Origin: Candidatus Avimuribaculum pullicola
Lineage (GTDB): Bacteria; Bacteroidota; Bacteroidia; Bacteroidales; Muribaculaceae
Direction: 5' to 3'
NCBI GenBank assembly: GCA_018716295.1
Contig: DVKC01000006.1
Coordinates: forward strand, 1 to 64,000
Length of the DNA: 64,000 nucleotides
A model generated the notes under the pieces. That model searched no databases. It saw only the letters and a list, made by a program, of their open reading frames with translations, and was not told the DNA's origin. Below are positions 26,421 through 38,061 of this stretch, in pieces. Each line of letters opens with the position of its first letter. Within the stretch, counting starts at the first letter, position 1. A program made the position numbers and the translations under genes.

Positions 26421-29400
26421 ATGAGAAACTTAAAAATCAGAACGTTCTTGAGCCTGATTTTCTTATTAGGCTCGGCCTTACCGCTATTGGCCGCAGAGAA
26501 AACGTTAAGCACCACCACCTACGAAATCAATAGCAACAGCAACCTCGTTGACGGTGCTGCCTGGTATGACTTAGACGGCGACGGAACGATGTCAATTGTC
26601 ACCCGCGAAACAGGCTATCCGTATAATTGTCACATCTATAGCCCCGACATCGTTAAAGAATACACATTCTATGAAGACGAAATCTATGGCAGTAGCGGCC
26701 ACAGTAGCAGTTACATAAAATGGATTTACCGCACGCTCGACTACGACAACACCAGTACTCCAACAATCTTTTTCAACGACAAGGCGGCATTCAAGTATGA
26801 CGGCAACGGCGGGTTCGTCAGGGCGGACGTGCCGCAAGGTTATCTGTTGCTCGATGCCGACAACAACGGCTCAACCGACATTCTCACGGCCGACGACACC
26901 GACCTTTACATCAACTACCGCCAGAGTGACGGCAGCTACCTGAAAACCAAGCTTCGCCTCACTACCAACAGGGAAGATGTGTATAACGCCACATACGAGT
27001 ACTCGACCAACTGGGGCGACAACATACCTTCGCTCAGCGACGGGTGGATGCAAGCGGGTGTCGTAAGTCCAACGTCATACACCAACATCACCCTTGCCGC
27101 CGACCTGAACCATGACGGCATCCCCGACCTTATCGACAACGCAATAGGCGGAATACTCTACAACATAGGCGATAACACCTACTACACCAGTCCCGAAAGC
27201 GGCGCGATATACCAGTGCGACCTCAACGGCGACGGAATACTCGACTTCGTGTTATTCGACGACTCGGCAAGCAAGGTTTACCTGATGGTGTACCAGCCCG
27301 ACGGCAGCTATTCGCAACAGCTGCTCATCGAAAACGCCGGTGTGAGCAAGGTGTGGTACCATGATTTCGACCACGACGGCGACATCGACCTGCTGCTGCC
27401 CATCGACTATGACAGCCGCGTGGGGTTTTGCCTGCTTGTCTATTTCATCAACGACGGCAACGGCGAGTTCCGTCGGCGTGAAATATCATTCACCGACAAG
27501 CAGTATGAGTTTATCGATTGCTACGACGTCGATGCCGACGGGCTATACGAGGTGCTTGCACATGAGCAAGATACCAACAACACGGTACTGCTCGATTGCG
27601 AAAACAGCTATACATCATTTACCGAAATCGTCCTCACGGAGCGTTACAATGCCGACAACTTCACATTCGGCGATATTGACAACGACGGATTTACCGAATG
27701 TTATTACAATTATGGCAGTTCGAGCATAAACAAGGCCACTGGCTTCGGCGACCGCCAGAACACCGCCCCGACTAAAATGGCAGCCCCGGTGGCTTATTAC
27801 GACGATGCCTCGGGCAAGCTGCGCATAACATGGGAGGCTGGGAGCGATGCCGAAACTTCGGCTTGCGACCTCACCTACGAGCTACGCATAGGCACCGCAC
27901 CGGGCAAGGCCGACATACTCGCCACCAACTCGCTGCCCGATGGCCGCCGTCGCACACTCGTCGAGGGTAACATGGGGCGCAACCTTTACAACCTGTTCGG
28001 CACATCGGCAATGGCCGAAGGTACTTACTATATAGCCGTGCAAGCCATCGATGCCGCAGGGCTTGGCGGTGCATGGTCGAGCGAGGCCATTTACAACCAC
28101 CGCATCACATCGGCCGAGTTCAGCATCAGCCACTGCGAGATGACAACCTCCGACACATTGCGCCTTGCAGCCCGCAAAATCGATGGGGCAATTTACAAGT
28201 GGAACACTGCCGACGGCACGGTGATAAGCAACGACGACAACCATGCCGAAGTGACATTCAGCAGCTACGGCGAGCGCGAGATAGGCTTGACAATAACCCT
28301 TGCCGACGGTAGCACACTCACCGCCAACCCAAAGACCGTCGATGTGCTGATGTTCAAAAACATTTATGACCTTGAAGATTTAATGCCGTATAAGTATGGA
28401 GATTTCAATTTCGACGGATATATCGACGGCCTTGGTGGAGGTTGGAGCTATATGGAAGATGCAGGTATGTTTGCAAACGATGGCAAAGGTACATTCACCA
28501 AAGTAGCCAAACTCTACAATACCGACTTGAAATATACTGCATACGGCATCCTCGACTTCAACAAGGACGGCTACCTCGACTTCATGGCCAATGAGGACAA
28601 AGGCAACATGTTCATCAACAGCGGTTTCGACGACTTCAGCTTTGAATACAGCAAGAAAGAACACACTATCAACAATTCAACATCTCCTTACCCTGTAGGC
28701 CAGCTGCTCGGCGATATGAACAACGACGGCTATCCTGAATGGTTTTATGATAGCAGTAAAAACAATGGTAGCTACATGAATATGGGCGACAACCTCACAT
28801 TCACTTATGTAAAAGAACTTGAAATAACCGACCCCGATAAACCAGACCAAACCAGACAGTTGTCAAATCTCAGGTTCTATGATATCAACCGCGACGGGTT
28901 CATTGATGCCATTGCTCAAATGAGAAAATATTGGAACGAAAATGACGACGAGTTCTACATCTACGCTTTTATTAAAGACCCGACAGGCGATTTCTCGTTT
29001 GAGGATGAGAAGTTGATGTTCAAAATAAAGCAGACCGACGACACAGCAACAGGTGGTGGTTGGCTTTATGGCGACCTCAACAGCGACGGTTACATAGATT
29101 TGTTCTACCGCATCACGGGCGAGAACTTTATCCGCGTGATTCCCGGCAAGCCCATGAGCGAATGGCCATGCACCGACGAAGTGCGGATACCACTTGTCGG
29201 CGATTATGATTTCTCGATGATGAACAGCGATGCTTACTACCAACTCCACGACTTCGACAACAACGGCTACCCCGACATACCGATTGAAGCCAAAGACCCG
29301 GCAGCCTCGGAAGCGATGCCCACACAGGCAATATTGCTGATGCAGCCCGGCTTCAAAGCCGAACTATGCCGCATCAATGGGTCTTACCGTGAAGCGACAT

Positions 29401-31439
29401 TGCCTTTCATCGCACTCAGCGATGGCGCATACCCTCAAGTGGGAAATGGCAGCCGCACCCACGGCAAGACCGACAACCAAGCCCCCGAACGCCCGGCCAA
29501 CGTGATGGCCAAGCAGAACGCCGACGGACTACTGATAACCTGGGCCGATGCCAAGGACGACCACACCCAGGCGGCACAAATGCGATATAACGTGAGCGTG
29601 AAAAAGAAAGGCGCGACAGGCAACGGCAGCTTCCTCATATCGCCGATGAACGCACTTTCCGATAATGCCGCCATAGTGCCATCGTACATGTACAAGCAAT
29701 CGACACGAATGACCGTGCCAGCCGAGTTCCTCGAAGCCGGGCTGACCTACGAGGTGCAAATACAGGCAATCGACGCGTTCAACGAGCACTCGCCGATGAC
29801 CTCGCCCGTGGAAATCTCCATCAATGCCGCCGGGCGTATAGACGCTGCCGACAAGGTAGCATGCGGAGCAGAAACTGCATTGAAATATGTCGGCACACAA
29901 GCCACATCGTTCAGCTACGACCTTGATGGCGGCACATTGGTGGCCGACAAGGGCAACGGCGAAATCACTGCCAAGTGGGACGAGCCGGGAGTGAAAAACA
30001 TCACCCTCACTGCCGGCAACATCACAATCAACTCGGCCATCACCGTGGTTGACTTACTCGACGTAAGTTTCGACCTGCCCACCAACTTGCTTGCCAGCGC
30101 ACCTGTCGTCGTGAAAGTACCCGAAGCGATGCTCGACAACTCACGCGAGTGCGGCTTCAACTGCGACGACGAGCGCGTTGACATCGCGTGGAGCATGGGC
30201 GACAGCACGGCCATAATCACATTTTCCGAAACCGGCACTTACACCATCGAATCATATATCGACGACGAGCTGCAAGGCAACACATGCCGCCGCCAGGCCG
30301 TGGTGACCGACATCATGCCAGTGGCCGAGATTTCAAGCGTCACTGCCGATGCGTCGGGCCATTACGCTATATGCTGGAACACCACAGGAATGCCGCAAAA
30401 TATCACCAAGGTAATCATCAGCCGAGAAACAAACCGCCTGAACAAGTACGCCATAATCGGTGAAACCAACTTACAAGACGGGACATTCATCGACACAAGC
30501 TCAAGCACCGACACCAAGTCGGAACGCTACACCATCAGCCTCGTGACCGACAACGGGCAGCAGAGCTACGATAGCGACCCACACAAGCCGCTGCATGTGA
30601 TGATCAACATCGCCGCCGCAGGTGGCTACAACCTGATGTGGAACAGTTACGAAGGTGTCGAAGTGGACTACTACACCATCATGCGCGGCCCGTCGCCGAG
30701 CAACCTTGTGGAATTGACACAAATCGCCGGAAGCCAGCAAAACTATACCGATGTTAATGCCCCCGAAGGCGAAATGTACTATGCTGTGACATTCACCCCC
30801 ACAGCCGACGATATGCTGCGCGCCAAAGCAACTGGCAAGAACACCACGTCGGTAAGTTCTAACGTTGTATCGACAAGCGAAGCCATTACCGCCATCTATG
30901 CCACAAGTATGCAAATACTCTCGGTTGAACCCGTGATGGAACTGACACGCGAGCAAGGGTCGTTGCACCTCTTTGCCGAAATGCAACCACTGTCGGCCAC
31001 ATTCAACCGCGTGGCATGGGAAATCATCGAAGGCACGGAATTGGCTACAATCAACGCCAACGGATTGCTCGAAGCCACTGGCAACGGAGCTGGCAACGTG
31101 GTAGTACGCGCTACGGCACTCGACGGCTCGGGCCTGACAGCCACAGCCACAATCACGTGTGAAGAGGGTGCTATAAGCTCGACCGAGCTGCTCAACTACA
31201 ACGATGGCAACTGGCAGCTACATATAGCCAACTCGCACGGCAATCTTAGCCTGTCGGGCTGGAACGACGGCGACGAAGCCACGCTTTACATTGTATCGAT
31301 GAACGGCACGGTGATGAAAATCGCCCGCACCCGCGAAACTCAAACTGAAATCGACTGTTCGGGCTACGCAAGCGGCGTATATGTGGTGAAAGCCGTCGCT
31401 GGCGGCGAAGCCAAAGCCGTAAAATTCGTGCTCAAATAA
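26421..31439 (+). CDS. Giant secreted VCBS/FG-GAP, Fn3 and BIG2 protein with type IX-like sorting tail
   Basis: The 1672-residue protein has a signal peptide (about 1-25). A first set of VCBS/FG-GAP repeats (about 50-425) has calcium-loop motifs such as DLDGDGTM, DLNHDGIPD, DFDHDGDID and DIDNDGFTE. A fibronectin III domain (about 450-560) and a PKD-like segment follow, then a second repeat set (about 655-955: DFNFDGYID, DFNKDGYLD, DLNSDGYID). Further Fn3/PKD-like domains lie at about 1015-1490, and a BIG2 domain at about 1493-1580. The last 80 residues (LYIVSMNGTVMKIAR, then GVYVVKAV and KFVLK) resemble a T9SS type A sorting domain. It is probably a surface or secreted calcium-binding adhesin-like protein; no catalytic domain was recognised. 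Confidence 0.8.
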   Translation: MRNLKIRTFLSLIFLLGSALPLLAAEKTLSTTTYEINSNSNLVDGAAWYDLDGDGTMSIVTRETGYPYNCHIYSPDIVKEYTFYEDEIYGSSGHSSSYIKWIYRTLDYDNTSTPTIFFNDKAAFKYDGNGGFVRADVPQGYLLLDADNNGSTDILTADDTDLYINYRQSDGSYLKTKLRLTTNREDVYNATYEYSTNWGDNIPSLSDGWMQAGVVSPTSYTNITLAADLNHDGIPDLIDNAIGGILYNIGDNTYYTSPESGAIYQCDLNGDGILDFVLFDDSASKVYLMVYQPDGSYSQQLLIENAGVSKVWYHDFDHDGDIDLLLPIDYDSRVGFCLLVYFINDGNGEFRRREISFTDKQYEFIDCYDVDADGLYEVLAHEQDTNNTVLLDCENSYTSFTEIVLTERYNADNFTFGDIDNDGFTECYYNYGSSSINKATGFGDRQNTAPTKMAAPVAYYDDASGKLRITWEAGSDAETSACDLTYELRIGTAPGKADILATNSLPDGRRRTLVEGNMGRNLYNLFGTSAMAEGTYYIAVQAIDAAGLGGAWSSEAIYNHRITSAEFSISHCEMTTSDTLRLAARKIDGAIYKWNTADGTVISNDDNHAEVTFSSYGEREIGLTITLADGSTLTANPKTVDVLMFKNIYDLEDLMPYKYGDFNFDGYIDGLGGGWSYMEDAGMFANDGKGTFTKVAKLYNTDLKYTAYGILDFNKDGYLDFMANEDKGNMFINSGFDDFSFEYSKKEHTINNSTSPYPVGQLLGDMNNDGYPEWFYDSSKNNGSYMNMGDNLTFTYVKELEITDPDKPDQTRQLSNLRFYDINRDGFIDAIAQMRKYWNENDDEFYIYAFIKDPTGDFSFEDEKLMFKIKQTDDTATGGGWLYGDLNSDGYIDLFYRITGENFIRVIPGKPMSEWPCTDEVRIPLVGDYDFSMMNSDAYYQLHDFDNNGYPDIPIEAKDPAASEAMPTQAILLMQPGFKAELCRINGSYREATLPFIALSDGAYPQVGNGSRTHGKTDNQAPERPANVMAKQNADGLLITWADAKDDHTQAAQMRYNVSVKKKGATGNGSFLISPMNALSDNAAIVPSYMYKQSTRMTVPAEFLEAGLTYEVQIQAIDAFNEHSPMTSPVEISINAAGRIDAADKVACGAETALKYVGTQATSFSYDLDGGTLVADKGNGEITAKWDEPGVKNITLTAGNITINSAITVVDLLDVSFDLPTNLLASAPVVVKVPEAMLDNSRECGFNCDDERVDIAWSMGDSTAIITFSETGTYTIESYIDDELQGNTCRRQAVVTDIMPVAEISSVTADASGHYAICWNTTGMPQNITKVIISRETNRLNKYAIIGETNLQDGTFIDTSSSTDTKSERYTISLVTDNGQQSYDSDPHKPLHVMINIAAAGGYNLMWNSYEGVEVDYYTIMRGPSPSNLVELTQIAGSQQNYTDVNAPEGEMYYAVTFTPTADDMLRAKATGKNTTSVSSNVVSTSEAITAIYATSMQILSVEPVMELTREQGSLHLFAEMQPLSATFNRVAWEIIEGTELATINANGLLEATGNGAGNVVVRATALDGSGLTATATITCEEGAISSTELLNYNDGNWQLHIANSHGNLSLSGWNDGDEATLYIVSMNGTVMKIARTRETQTEIDCSGYASGVYVVKAVAGGEAKAVKFVLK

Positions 31440-31470
31440 TTATCGCACCATAAAACCACAAATTTTGAAA

Positions 31471-31517
31471 AACGTCGGTCAGGCAGCTGCGTAGCAATAA
31501 TGCCTGACCGACGTTTT
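31471..31517 (+). terminator. Strong intrinsic terminator
   Basis: A perfect 15-bp stem (AACGTCGGTCAGGCA, 31471-31485, and its complement 31501-31515) is followed by a T-run. It ends the giant VCBS transcript 31 bp after the stop codon. Confidence 0.9.
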
Positions 31518-31568
31518 TTCACACATATCGGGCTACAGCATATCGCCATGAAAAAATTATACATGATA

Positions 31569-31601
31569 TTTTGTTTTTGCCGATAACTTGCTTTAACTTT
31601 G
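31569..31601 (+). promoter_or_regulatory. Promoter of the GH97 gene
   Basis: TTTTG (31569-31573), 20 bp, TAACTTTG (31594-31601). The start codon is 73 bp downstream. Confidence 0.85.
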
Positions 31602-31671
31602 TGGCACATAAGATTATGCCGACTAACATAAATCTTTATTTATTATAATTTCATACCATCAAACCGATTAA

Positions 31672-33855
<2,184 letters not shown>

Positions 33856-33880
33856 TAGAACGATACAATAAGCCATAAAA

Positions 33881-33924
33881 CAAGGCGACCCACAATGCCC
33901 CCTGACAGGCAGTGGGCCGCCTTG
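33881..33924 (+). terminator. Hairpin after the GH97 gene
   Basis: CAAGGCGACCCAC (33881-33893) pairs with GTGGGCCGCCTTG (33912-33924) with one mismatch. The T-tract is weak (CTTGTAATT). Confidence 0.5.
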
Positions 33925-34084
33925 CTTGTAATTGCTGGCATCAATAAGACCCAATAGCCTTGAACCCCAAACGGTCATTAGGCCACAAAAAAGTGATTAG
34001 AAAAGGTTTCACCACGCATTTTTCTATTTCAAATGCTGAATTTTAGCAAAAAAAGCGTTCCTTTGCAGAAAAAATTGCAGCAAG

Positions 34085-35422
34085 ATGACCGAAACGATTT
34101 CACTCGGCTGGGGCGAATATGCGCCTTTCATGCTTGCCGCCATCGTGGCGGTGGTGCTCGTCGTGACATTTGCCATCATCTCGACACTACGCAACAGACG
34201 ATTAAAACGCTACCTGAAAATCACCAACCAGACCATAGCAGCACTTAACGAGGAGTTGATGCGCTCGAAGGAAGAAGCCGACAAGCTCAACGCCTACCGC
34301 GCCGCATTCATCGAGAACCTCACACGCGAACTCAAAACGCCCATCAACACCATCGACGATTTCACTTCAATATTGCTTACCCCAGGACTTAAACCCGAGG
34401 AAATAGCCGGATATGGCAAAATCATAAGCCACTCGGCATTGAAGATGAAACAAGCCATTGATGACATCGCCGACTTCTCAAAATCATACTCGACCAGCGG
34501 CACACGCCTCAACGTGGGCGACGTGTGCATCAACGACCTGTTGCGCGACATATACAACGACTTCAAAATCATCGTGAGCGAGCGTGCCTTGTCAATCAAC
34601 ATCGTGCTGCCGCTCAAAGACGAGGATAGCCACATCGTCAGCGACCGTGAACGAATTTCCAAGATTGTTTACCACCTGCTCGACAACTCACTGAAATACA
34701 CTGCACAAGGCCGCATCACATTTGGCTACCGCATAGCCGACGACCACCAAAGTATCCTCATCTCGGTCAACGACACTGGCATAGGAATCCCGCAACGGAG
34801 GCAAATGCTCATCACACAGATTTTTGACAACAAGCAGCCCGACATAATGAGCCTCCGCGAAAAAATGGGACTTGGACTCACTATCGCACAACGCAACGCA
34901 TGCCTGTTGCACGGCTCGCTCTCGTTCAAGTCAAAATTGGGCGTGGGCACTACTTTCACACTGCGCTTGCCCCTGAAAATCGATGACAAGTCGGTAGTAT
35001 CAAATGCCGTGATTGCCGACCCCAACTACCCAGCCGTATTGATTGTTGAGGCCGAAAGTACATCGTTCCTATACCTGAAAGTACTCATGGAACGGCTCGG
35101 CGGCAATCTGTGGCTGTTACATGCCCGCACTGCCGACGAAGCCATAGCCACATGCCGCAACAAACCTGTCAACATGGTACTGGCTGGCGTAAACCTGTCG
35201 TCGGACAACGGACTACGGGCCATCGAGAGCATCCACAACATTTCTGAAACTACACCCATAGTGGCCATATTGCCATCGGGATCTAAATCAGAAATCGACG
35301 ATGCCATGGCAGCCGGTGCAGCCGATTACTTGGTAAAGCCAGTCAATCGCAACGACCTGCTCGCATTGTGCCGCAAGCACTTGAGCAATTTCCCTGCTTT
35401 CGCTCCCAAAGCGGCCAAATAG
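34085..35422 (+). CDS. Degenerate hybrid histidine kinase with both phosphoacceptors replaced
   Basis: The 445-residue protein has one membrane helix (about 14-35), a coiled coil, a HisKA-like dimerisation domain, an HATPase domain and a receiver domain. The H-box reads FIENLTRELKTPI: Arg81 stands where the phosphorylated His should be. The ATP site looks intact (N-box HLLDNSLKYT with Asn201, G1 DTGIGIP, G2 GLGLTIA). In the receiver domain the acceptor Asp is replaced by Gly368 (VLAGVNL in place of the usual DV), while the conserved Lys418 (YLVKPV) remains. It cannot act as an ordinary phosphorelay kinase and is more likely a pseudokinase or scaffold. No response regulator or partner kinase adjoins it. 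Confidence 0.85.
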   Translation: MTETISLGWGEYAPFMLAAIVAVVLVVTFAIISTLRNRRLKRYLKITNQTIAALNEELMRSKEEADKLNAYRAAFIENLTRELKTPINTIDDFTSILLTPGLKPEEIAGYGKIISHSALKMKQAIDDIADFSKSYSTSGTRLNVGDVCINDLLRDIYNDFKIIVSERALSINIVLPLKDEDSHIVSDRERISKIVYHLLDNSLKYTAQGRITFGYRIADDHQSILISVNDTGIGIPQRRQMLITQIFDNKQPDIMSLREKMGLGLTIAQRNACLLHGSLSFKSKLGVGTTFTLRLPLKIDDKSVVSNAVIADPNYPAVLIVEAESTSFLYLKVLMERLGGNLWLLHARTADEAIATCRNKPVNMVLAGVNLSSDNGLRAIESIHNISETTPIVAILPSGSKSEIDDAMAAGAADYLVKPVNRNDLLALCRKHLSNFPAFAPKAAK

Positions 35423-35467
35423 CCACCTTTTTCTTCAATACCAACAAGAGGCACACCCCGAGCACCG

Positions 35468-35487
35468 CAGGGCATAGAAATGCCCTG
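35468..35487 (+). terminator. Short GC-rich hairpin
   Basis: CAGGGCA (35468-35474) and TGCCCTG (35481-35487) with a 6-nt loop, 46 bp after the kinase stop codon. No T-run follows. Confidence 0.4.
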
Positions 35488-35504
35488 ATTAAAATATTGG
35501 AAAT

Positions 35505-35520
35505 TTTAAACAGGCTCTAA
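35505..35520 (+). repeat. 16-bp repeat TTTAAACAGGCTCTAA, copy 2
   Basis: Identical to 18960-18975. It lies about 130 bp before the start of the next gene. Confidence 0.6.
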
Positions 35521-35651
35521 GATATTTTTATAGGCTCGGAACATATTGTATGGTGGGAAATTTGTAAATTCGCAGAATAAACAGGTGGGAAAGAGCCGAT
35601 GCCACGCATCACATTTTGCCATACAGCCCACCTCCATACAAAACATTCGTT

Positions 35652-36134
35652 ATGAAACCTATCACCAACATATTACTGATAATATACATCATCGTCTATA
35701 CGTTCCTGCCCATCTTTGATGTGTCGCTAATAGGCGGACAGACGGGATTTGACTATACCTCACACACCATCACCAACAGCGACCAACTACTCAAGCAGAT
35801 TTTCTCGCTGGTTCCATTCATCACCACATTTGCTGCCATCAGCCTCAATTGCATGAAAAACCGCTTTTGGGGCATAGCCGTGGCCGTGCTTATATGCATC
35901 GGCATATACTTCTATGTCGATGCCCGCAACTTGGTGCTGATACAACAACCCGAGTTTTTCAAAATCCAATCTCTCGGCGTGGGGTTCTATATCGGATATG
36001 CTACATTGCTGTTGTCGCTTGTATCGGCTGCCGTGTCGGTATTGCCGTTCAAGTTCAACAAGTTCCATGCCCGTGAAATACGCTTCTACCACAAGAAGAC
36101 CAATGCGACACCCGATGAAACACAAGAAAAATGA
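35652..36134 (+). CDS. Four-helix membrane protein of unknown function
   Basis: The 160-residue protein has four hydrophobic segments (about 5-22, 48-68, 76-93 and 108-132) and a basic, polar C-terminal tail. No family was recognised. It overlaps the DUF3822 gene by ATGA, so the two are translationally coupled. The start at 35652 (MKPITN) is the first Met before the first helix. Confidence 0.7.
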   Translation: MKPITNILLIIYIIVYTFLPIFDVSLIGGQTGFDYTSHTITNSDQLLKQIFSLVPFITTFAAISLNCMKNRFWGIAVAVLICIGIYFYVDARNLVLIQQPEFFKIQSLGVGFYIGYATLLLSLVSAAVSVLPFKFNKFHAREIRFYHKKTNATPDETQEK

Positions 36135-36964
36135 GCAGCCTATCCGACACCACCAATGACATAAAAATCGAGAACCCGCACTTGTGGACACTCTCGCTCT
36201 TTGTCGATGACAGGCACATTCACTTCATGCTCCACAACGACCAAGAGCACAACTCGCTTATATGCCGCGACATTGAAATAGGCACATGGAGCGACGATGA
36301 AGAACACTTGCGGGCCGTGGAGAATGCCGTATATGACAACCCACTGTTGCTAAGCGAGTTCAAGCGTGTAAACGTGAGTGTCGATTCCATGCAATTCATA
36401 TTCCTCCCACCCGGATATGGGACCGACGAGGACGCACGACATGCCTTCGACGTAGCATTTCCTGGCGCAACAGGCGACTTCGTGGTATCACGCGGATACA
36501 ATTGCCGCACCGATGTGGCTTTCATGTTGCCACAAGGGCTGCACCAATTTCTGCGGCGCACTTTCAGCAACGCACCTGTGAGGCTGCATCTCGAAACGAT
36601 GTGTTCCTACTTCCGCGGCAAGACCAATGCTTCCACCATCAACAAGGTTGCAGTGTATATACGCAACGGACGCATCGACGTGTGTGCCTTCAAGCATGGA
36701 CGGCTGCAAATAGCCAATACTTATGTGTGCCGCTCCAACGATGATGCCGTGTTCTACACCCTCGCCGTGTGGAACATGCTGGGACTCGATGTGCGCAGCG
36801 ACGAAATACAGATTGCTGGCGACAAGACTGTGCGAGCCGCCATCACGCCCCGACTGCGTGAATATGTCACATACGTAGTACCCGTGATGATGCCGCCAGC
36901 AGCAATGCGAATGGCATCAGATGCAGCAAAAGCCCCTTTAAACCTTATAATTTTGGCTATATGA
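36131..36964 (+). CDS. DUF3822 family protein
   Basis: The 277-residue protein matches DUF3822: LSLFVDDRHIHFMLHND near the start, a central FVVSRGYNCRTDVAFMLP and an ASTINKVAVYIRNGRIDVCAF strand block that recalls an actin-like ATPase fold. In Bacteroidota it commonly precedes rsmD, and here it overlaps rsmD by ATGA (36961-36964). The function is unknown; coupling hints at a role linked to rRNA modification or the same expression programme. Confidence 0.8.
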   Translation: MSSLSDTTNDIKIENPHLWTLSLFVDDRHIHFMLHNDQEHNSLICRDIEIGTWSDDEEHLRAVENAVYDNPLLLSEFKRVNVSVDSMQFIFLPPGYGTDEDARHAFDVAFPGATGDFVVSRGYNCRTDVAFMLPQGLHQFLRRTFSNAPVRLHLETMCSYFRGKTNASTINKVAVYIRNGRIDVCAFKHGRLQIANTYVCRSNDDAVFYTLAVWNMLGLDVRSDEIQIAGDKTVRAAITPRLREYVTYVVPVMMPPAAMRMASDAAKAPLNLIILAI

Positions 36965-37512
36965 GAATAATACGAGGACGATATGGCCGCCGCCGATTTG
37001 ATGTCCCACACAATATCACGGCACGACCTACAACCGATTTTGCACGAGAAAATATATTCAACGTCATCGACAACCTTATCGACTTGGAAGGAGCTACCGC
37101 TCTTGACCTGTTTGCAGGAACAGGCGCGGTGAGTTTCGAGTTGGCATCGCGCGGCTGTAGCTTGGTGACGAGCATAGAAAAAGCCACGGTGCAATACCGT
37201 TTCATAATACAAGTAAAGCAACAATTGAAAGCCGACGAAGTACAACCTATTCGTGGCGATGTATTCAAGTTTATTGAAACCTGCGACAGGCGTTACGACT
37301 TCATTTTTGCCGACCCGCCATACGACTTGCCACGATTACCCGAAATTCCACAATTGGTACTGGCTTCACCATTGGTCGGGCCTGGAACAATATTCGTCAT
37401 GGAGCACTCGCGCAACAACGACTTTTCGCACCTGCCACACTTTGCCCAACATCGCGCTTATGGCAGCGTCAATTTCTCGATTTTCATTGTTCCTGAAGAA
37501 GATGCCAGATAA
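36961..37512 (+). CDS. 16S rRNA (guanine-966 N2) methyltransferase
   Basis: RsmD methylates G966 of 16S rRNA. The 183-residue protein has MRIIRGRYGRRRF at the N-terminus, ARPTTDFARENIFNVI, the SAM site LDLFAGTGAVSFELASRG and the catalytic DPPY motif (IFADPPYDLP). Length matches the family. It is the last gene of a coupled three-gene operon, convergent with the DUF456 gene. Confidence 0.93.
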   Translation: MRIIRGRYGRRRFDVPHNITARPTTDFARENIFNVIDNLIDLEGATALDLFAGTGAVSFELASRGCSLVTSIEKATVQYRFIIQVKQQLKADEVQPIRGDVFKFIETCDRRYDFIFADPPYDLPRLPEIPQLVLASPLVGPGTIFVMEHSRNNDFSHLPHFAQHRAYGSVNFSIFIVPEEDAR

Positions 37513-37517
37513 AGCAG

Positions 37518-37991
37518 CTATAACAACGCTGCGACAAACTCCCATATAAAATAGCCGCACACAGCACATTTCAGCACAGTGCCGGCAAGGAAACCTATCA
37601 ACGAGCCAATGCCCGACTTCAAGGCTTTGCCCGCGCCCCTGCCTACAAGCAGCTCGCCCACAAGCGCACCCAGAAAAGGGCCTACAACAATGCCCCACGG
37701 CATAAAAAACAGCCCTGCTATAGTCCCAACTAAACAGCCGCGCTCCCCCCACTTGCTGCCGCCAAAATACTTGGTACCCATCAGTGGTATAAAGTAATCG
37801 AGCAACTGCACAACTACCACCACAGCAAGCCACACAAGCAGCATGGTGGGCGAGAAATCAACCTTGCTGGTAAAGTGCAACAACAAAATGCCAACGTAAG
37901 ATAGCGGAGGCCCTGGCAACATGGGCAAAATGCAGCCCAACAAGCCCACAACGAGGCACACAGCCCCGACGATAATAAGCAATATATCCAT
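37518..37991 (-). CDS. DUF456 family membrane protein
   Basis: The 157-residue protein has about four hydrophobic segments and Gly-rich signatures of DUF456: LLGCILPMLPGPPLSYVG and IVVGPFLGALVGELL. It is an inner-membrane protein of unknown function. It starts 70 bp after the copA stop, with a hairpin between, so it may be transcribed separately. Confidence 0.8.
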   Translation of the reverse strand: MDILLIIVGAVCLVVGLLGCILPMLPGPPLSYVGILLLHFTSKVDFSPTMLLVWLAVVVVVQLLDYFIPLMGTKYFGGSKWGERGCLVGTIAGLFFMPWGIVVGPFLGALVGELLVGRGAGKALKSGIGSLIGFLAGTVLKCAVCGYFIWEFVAALL

Positions 37992-38017
37992 ATATAACTA
38001 CTACAATTGGGTGGTGC

Positions 38018-38049
38018 GTGCCGCACACCATATACACAGCTTGCGGCAC
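38018..38049 (-). terminator. Hairpin between copA and DUF456
   Basis: GTGCCGCA (38018-38025) pairs with TGCGGCAC (38042-38049). It lies 12 bp past the copA stop on the minus strand. There is no T-run. Confidence 0.4.
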
Positions 38050-38061
38050 ACGCCTATTTCT

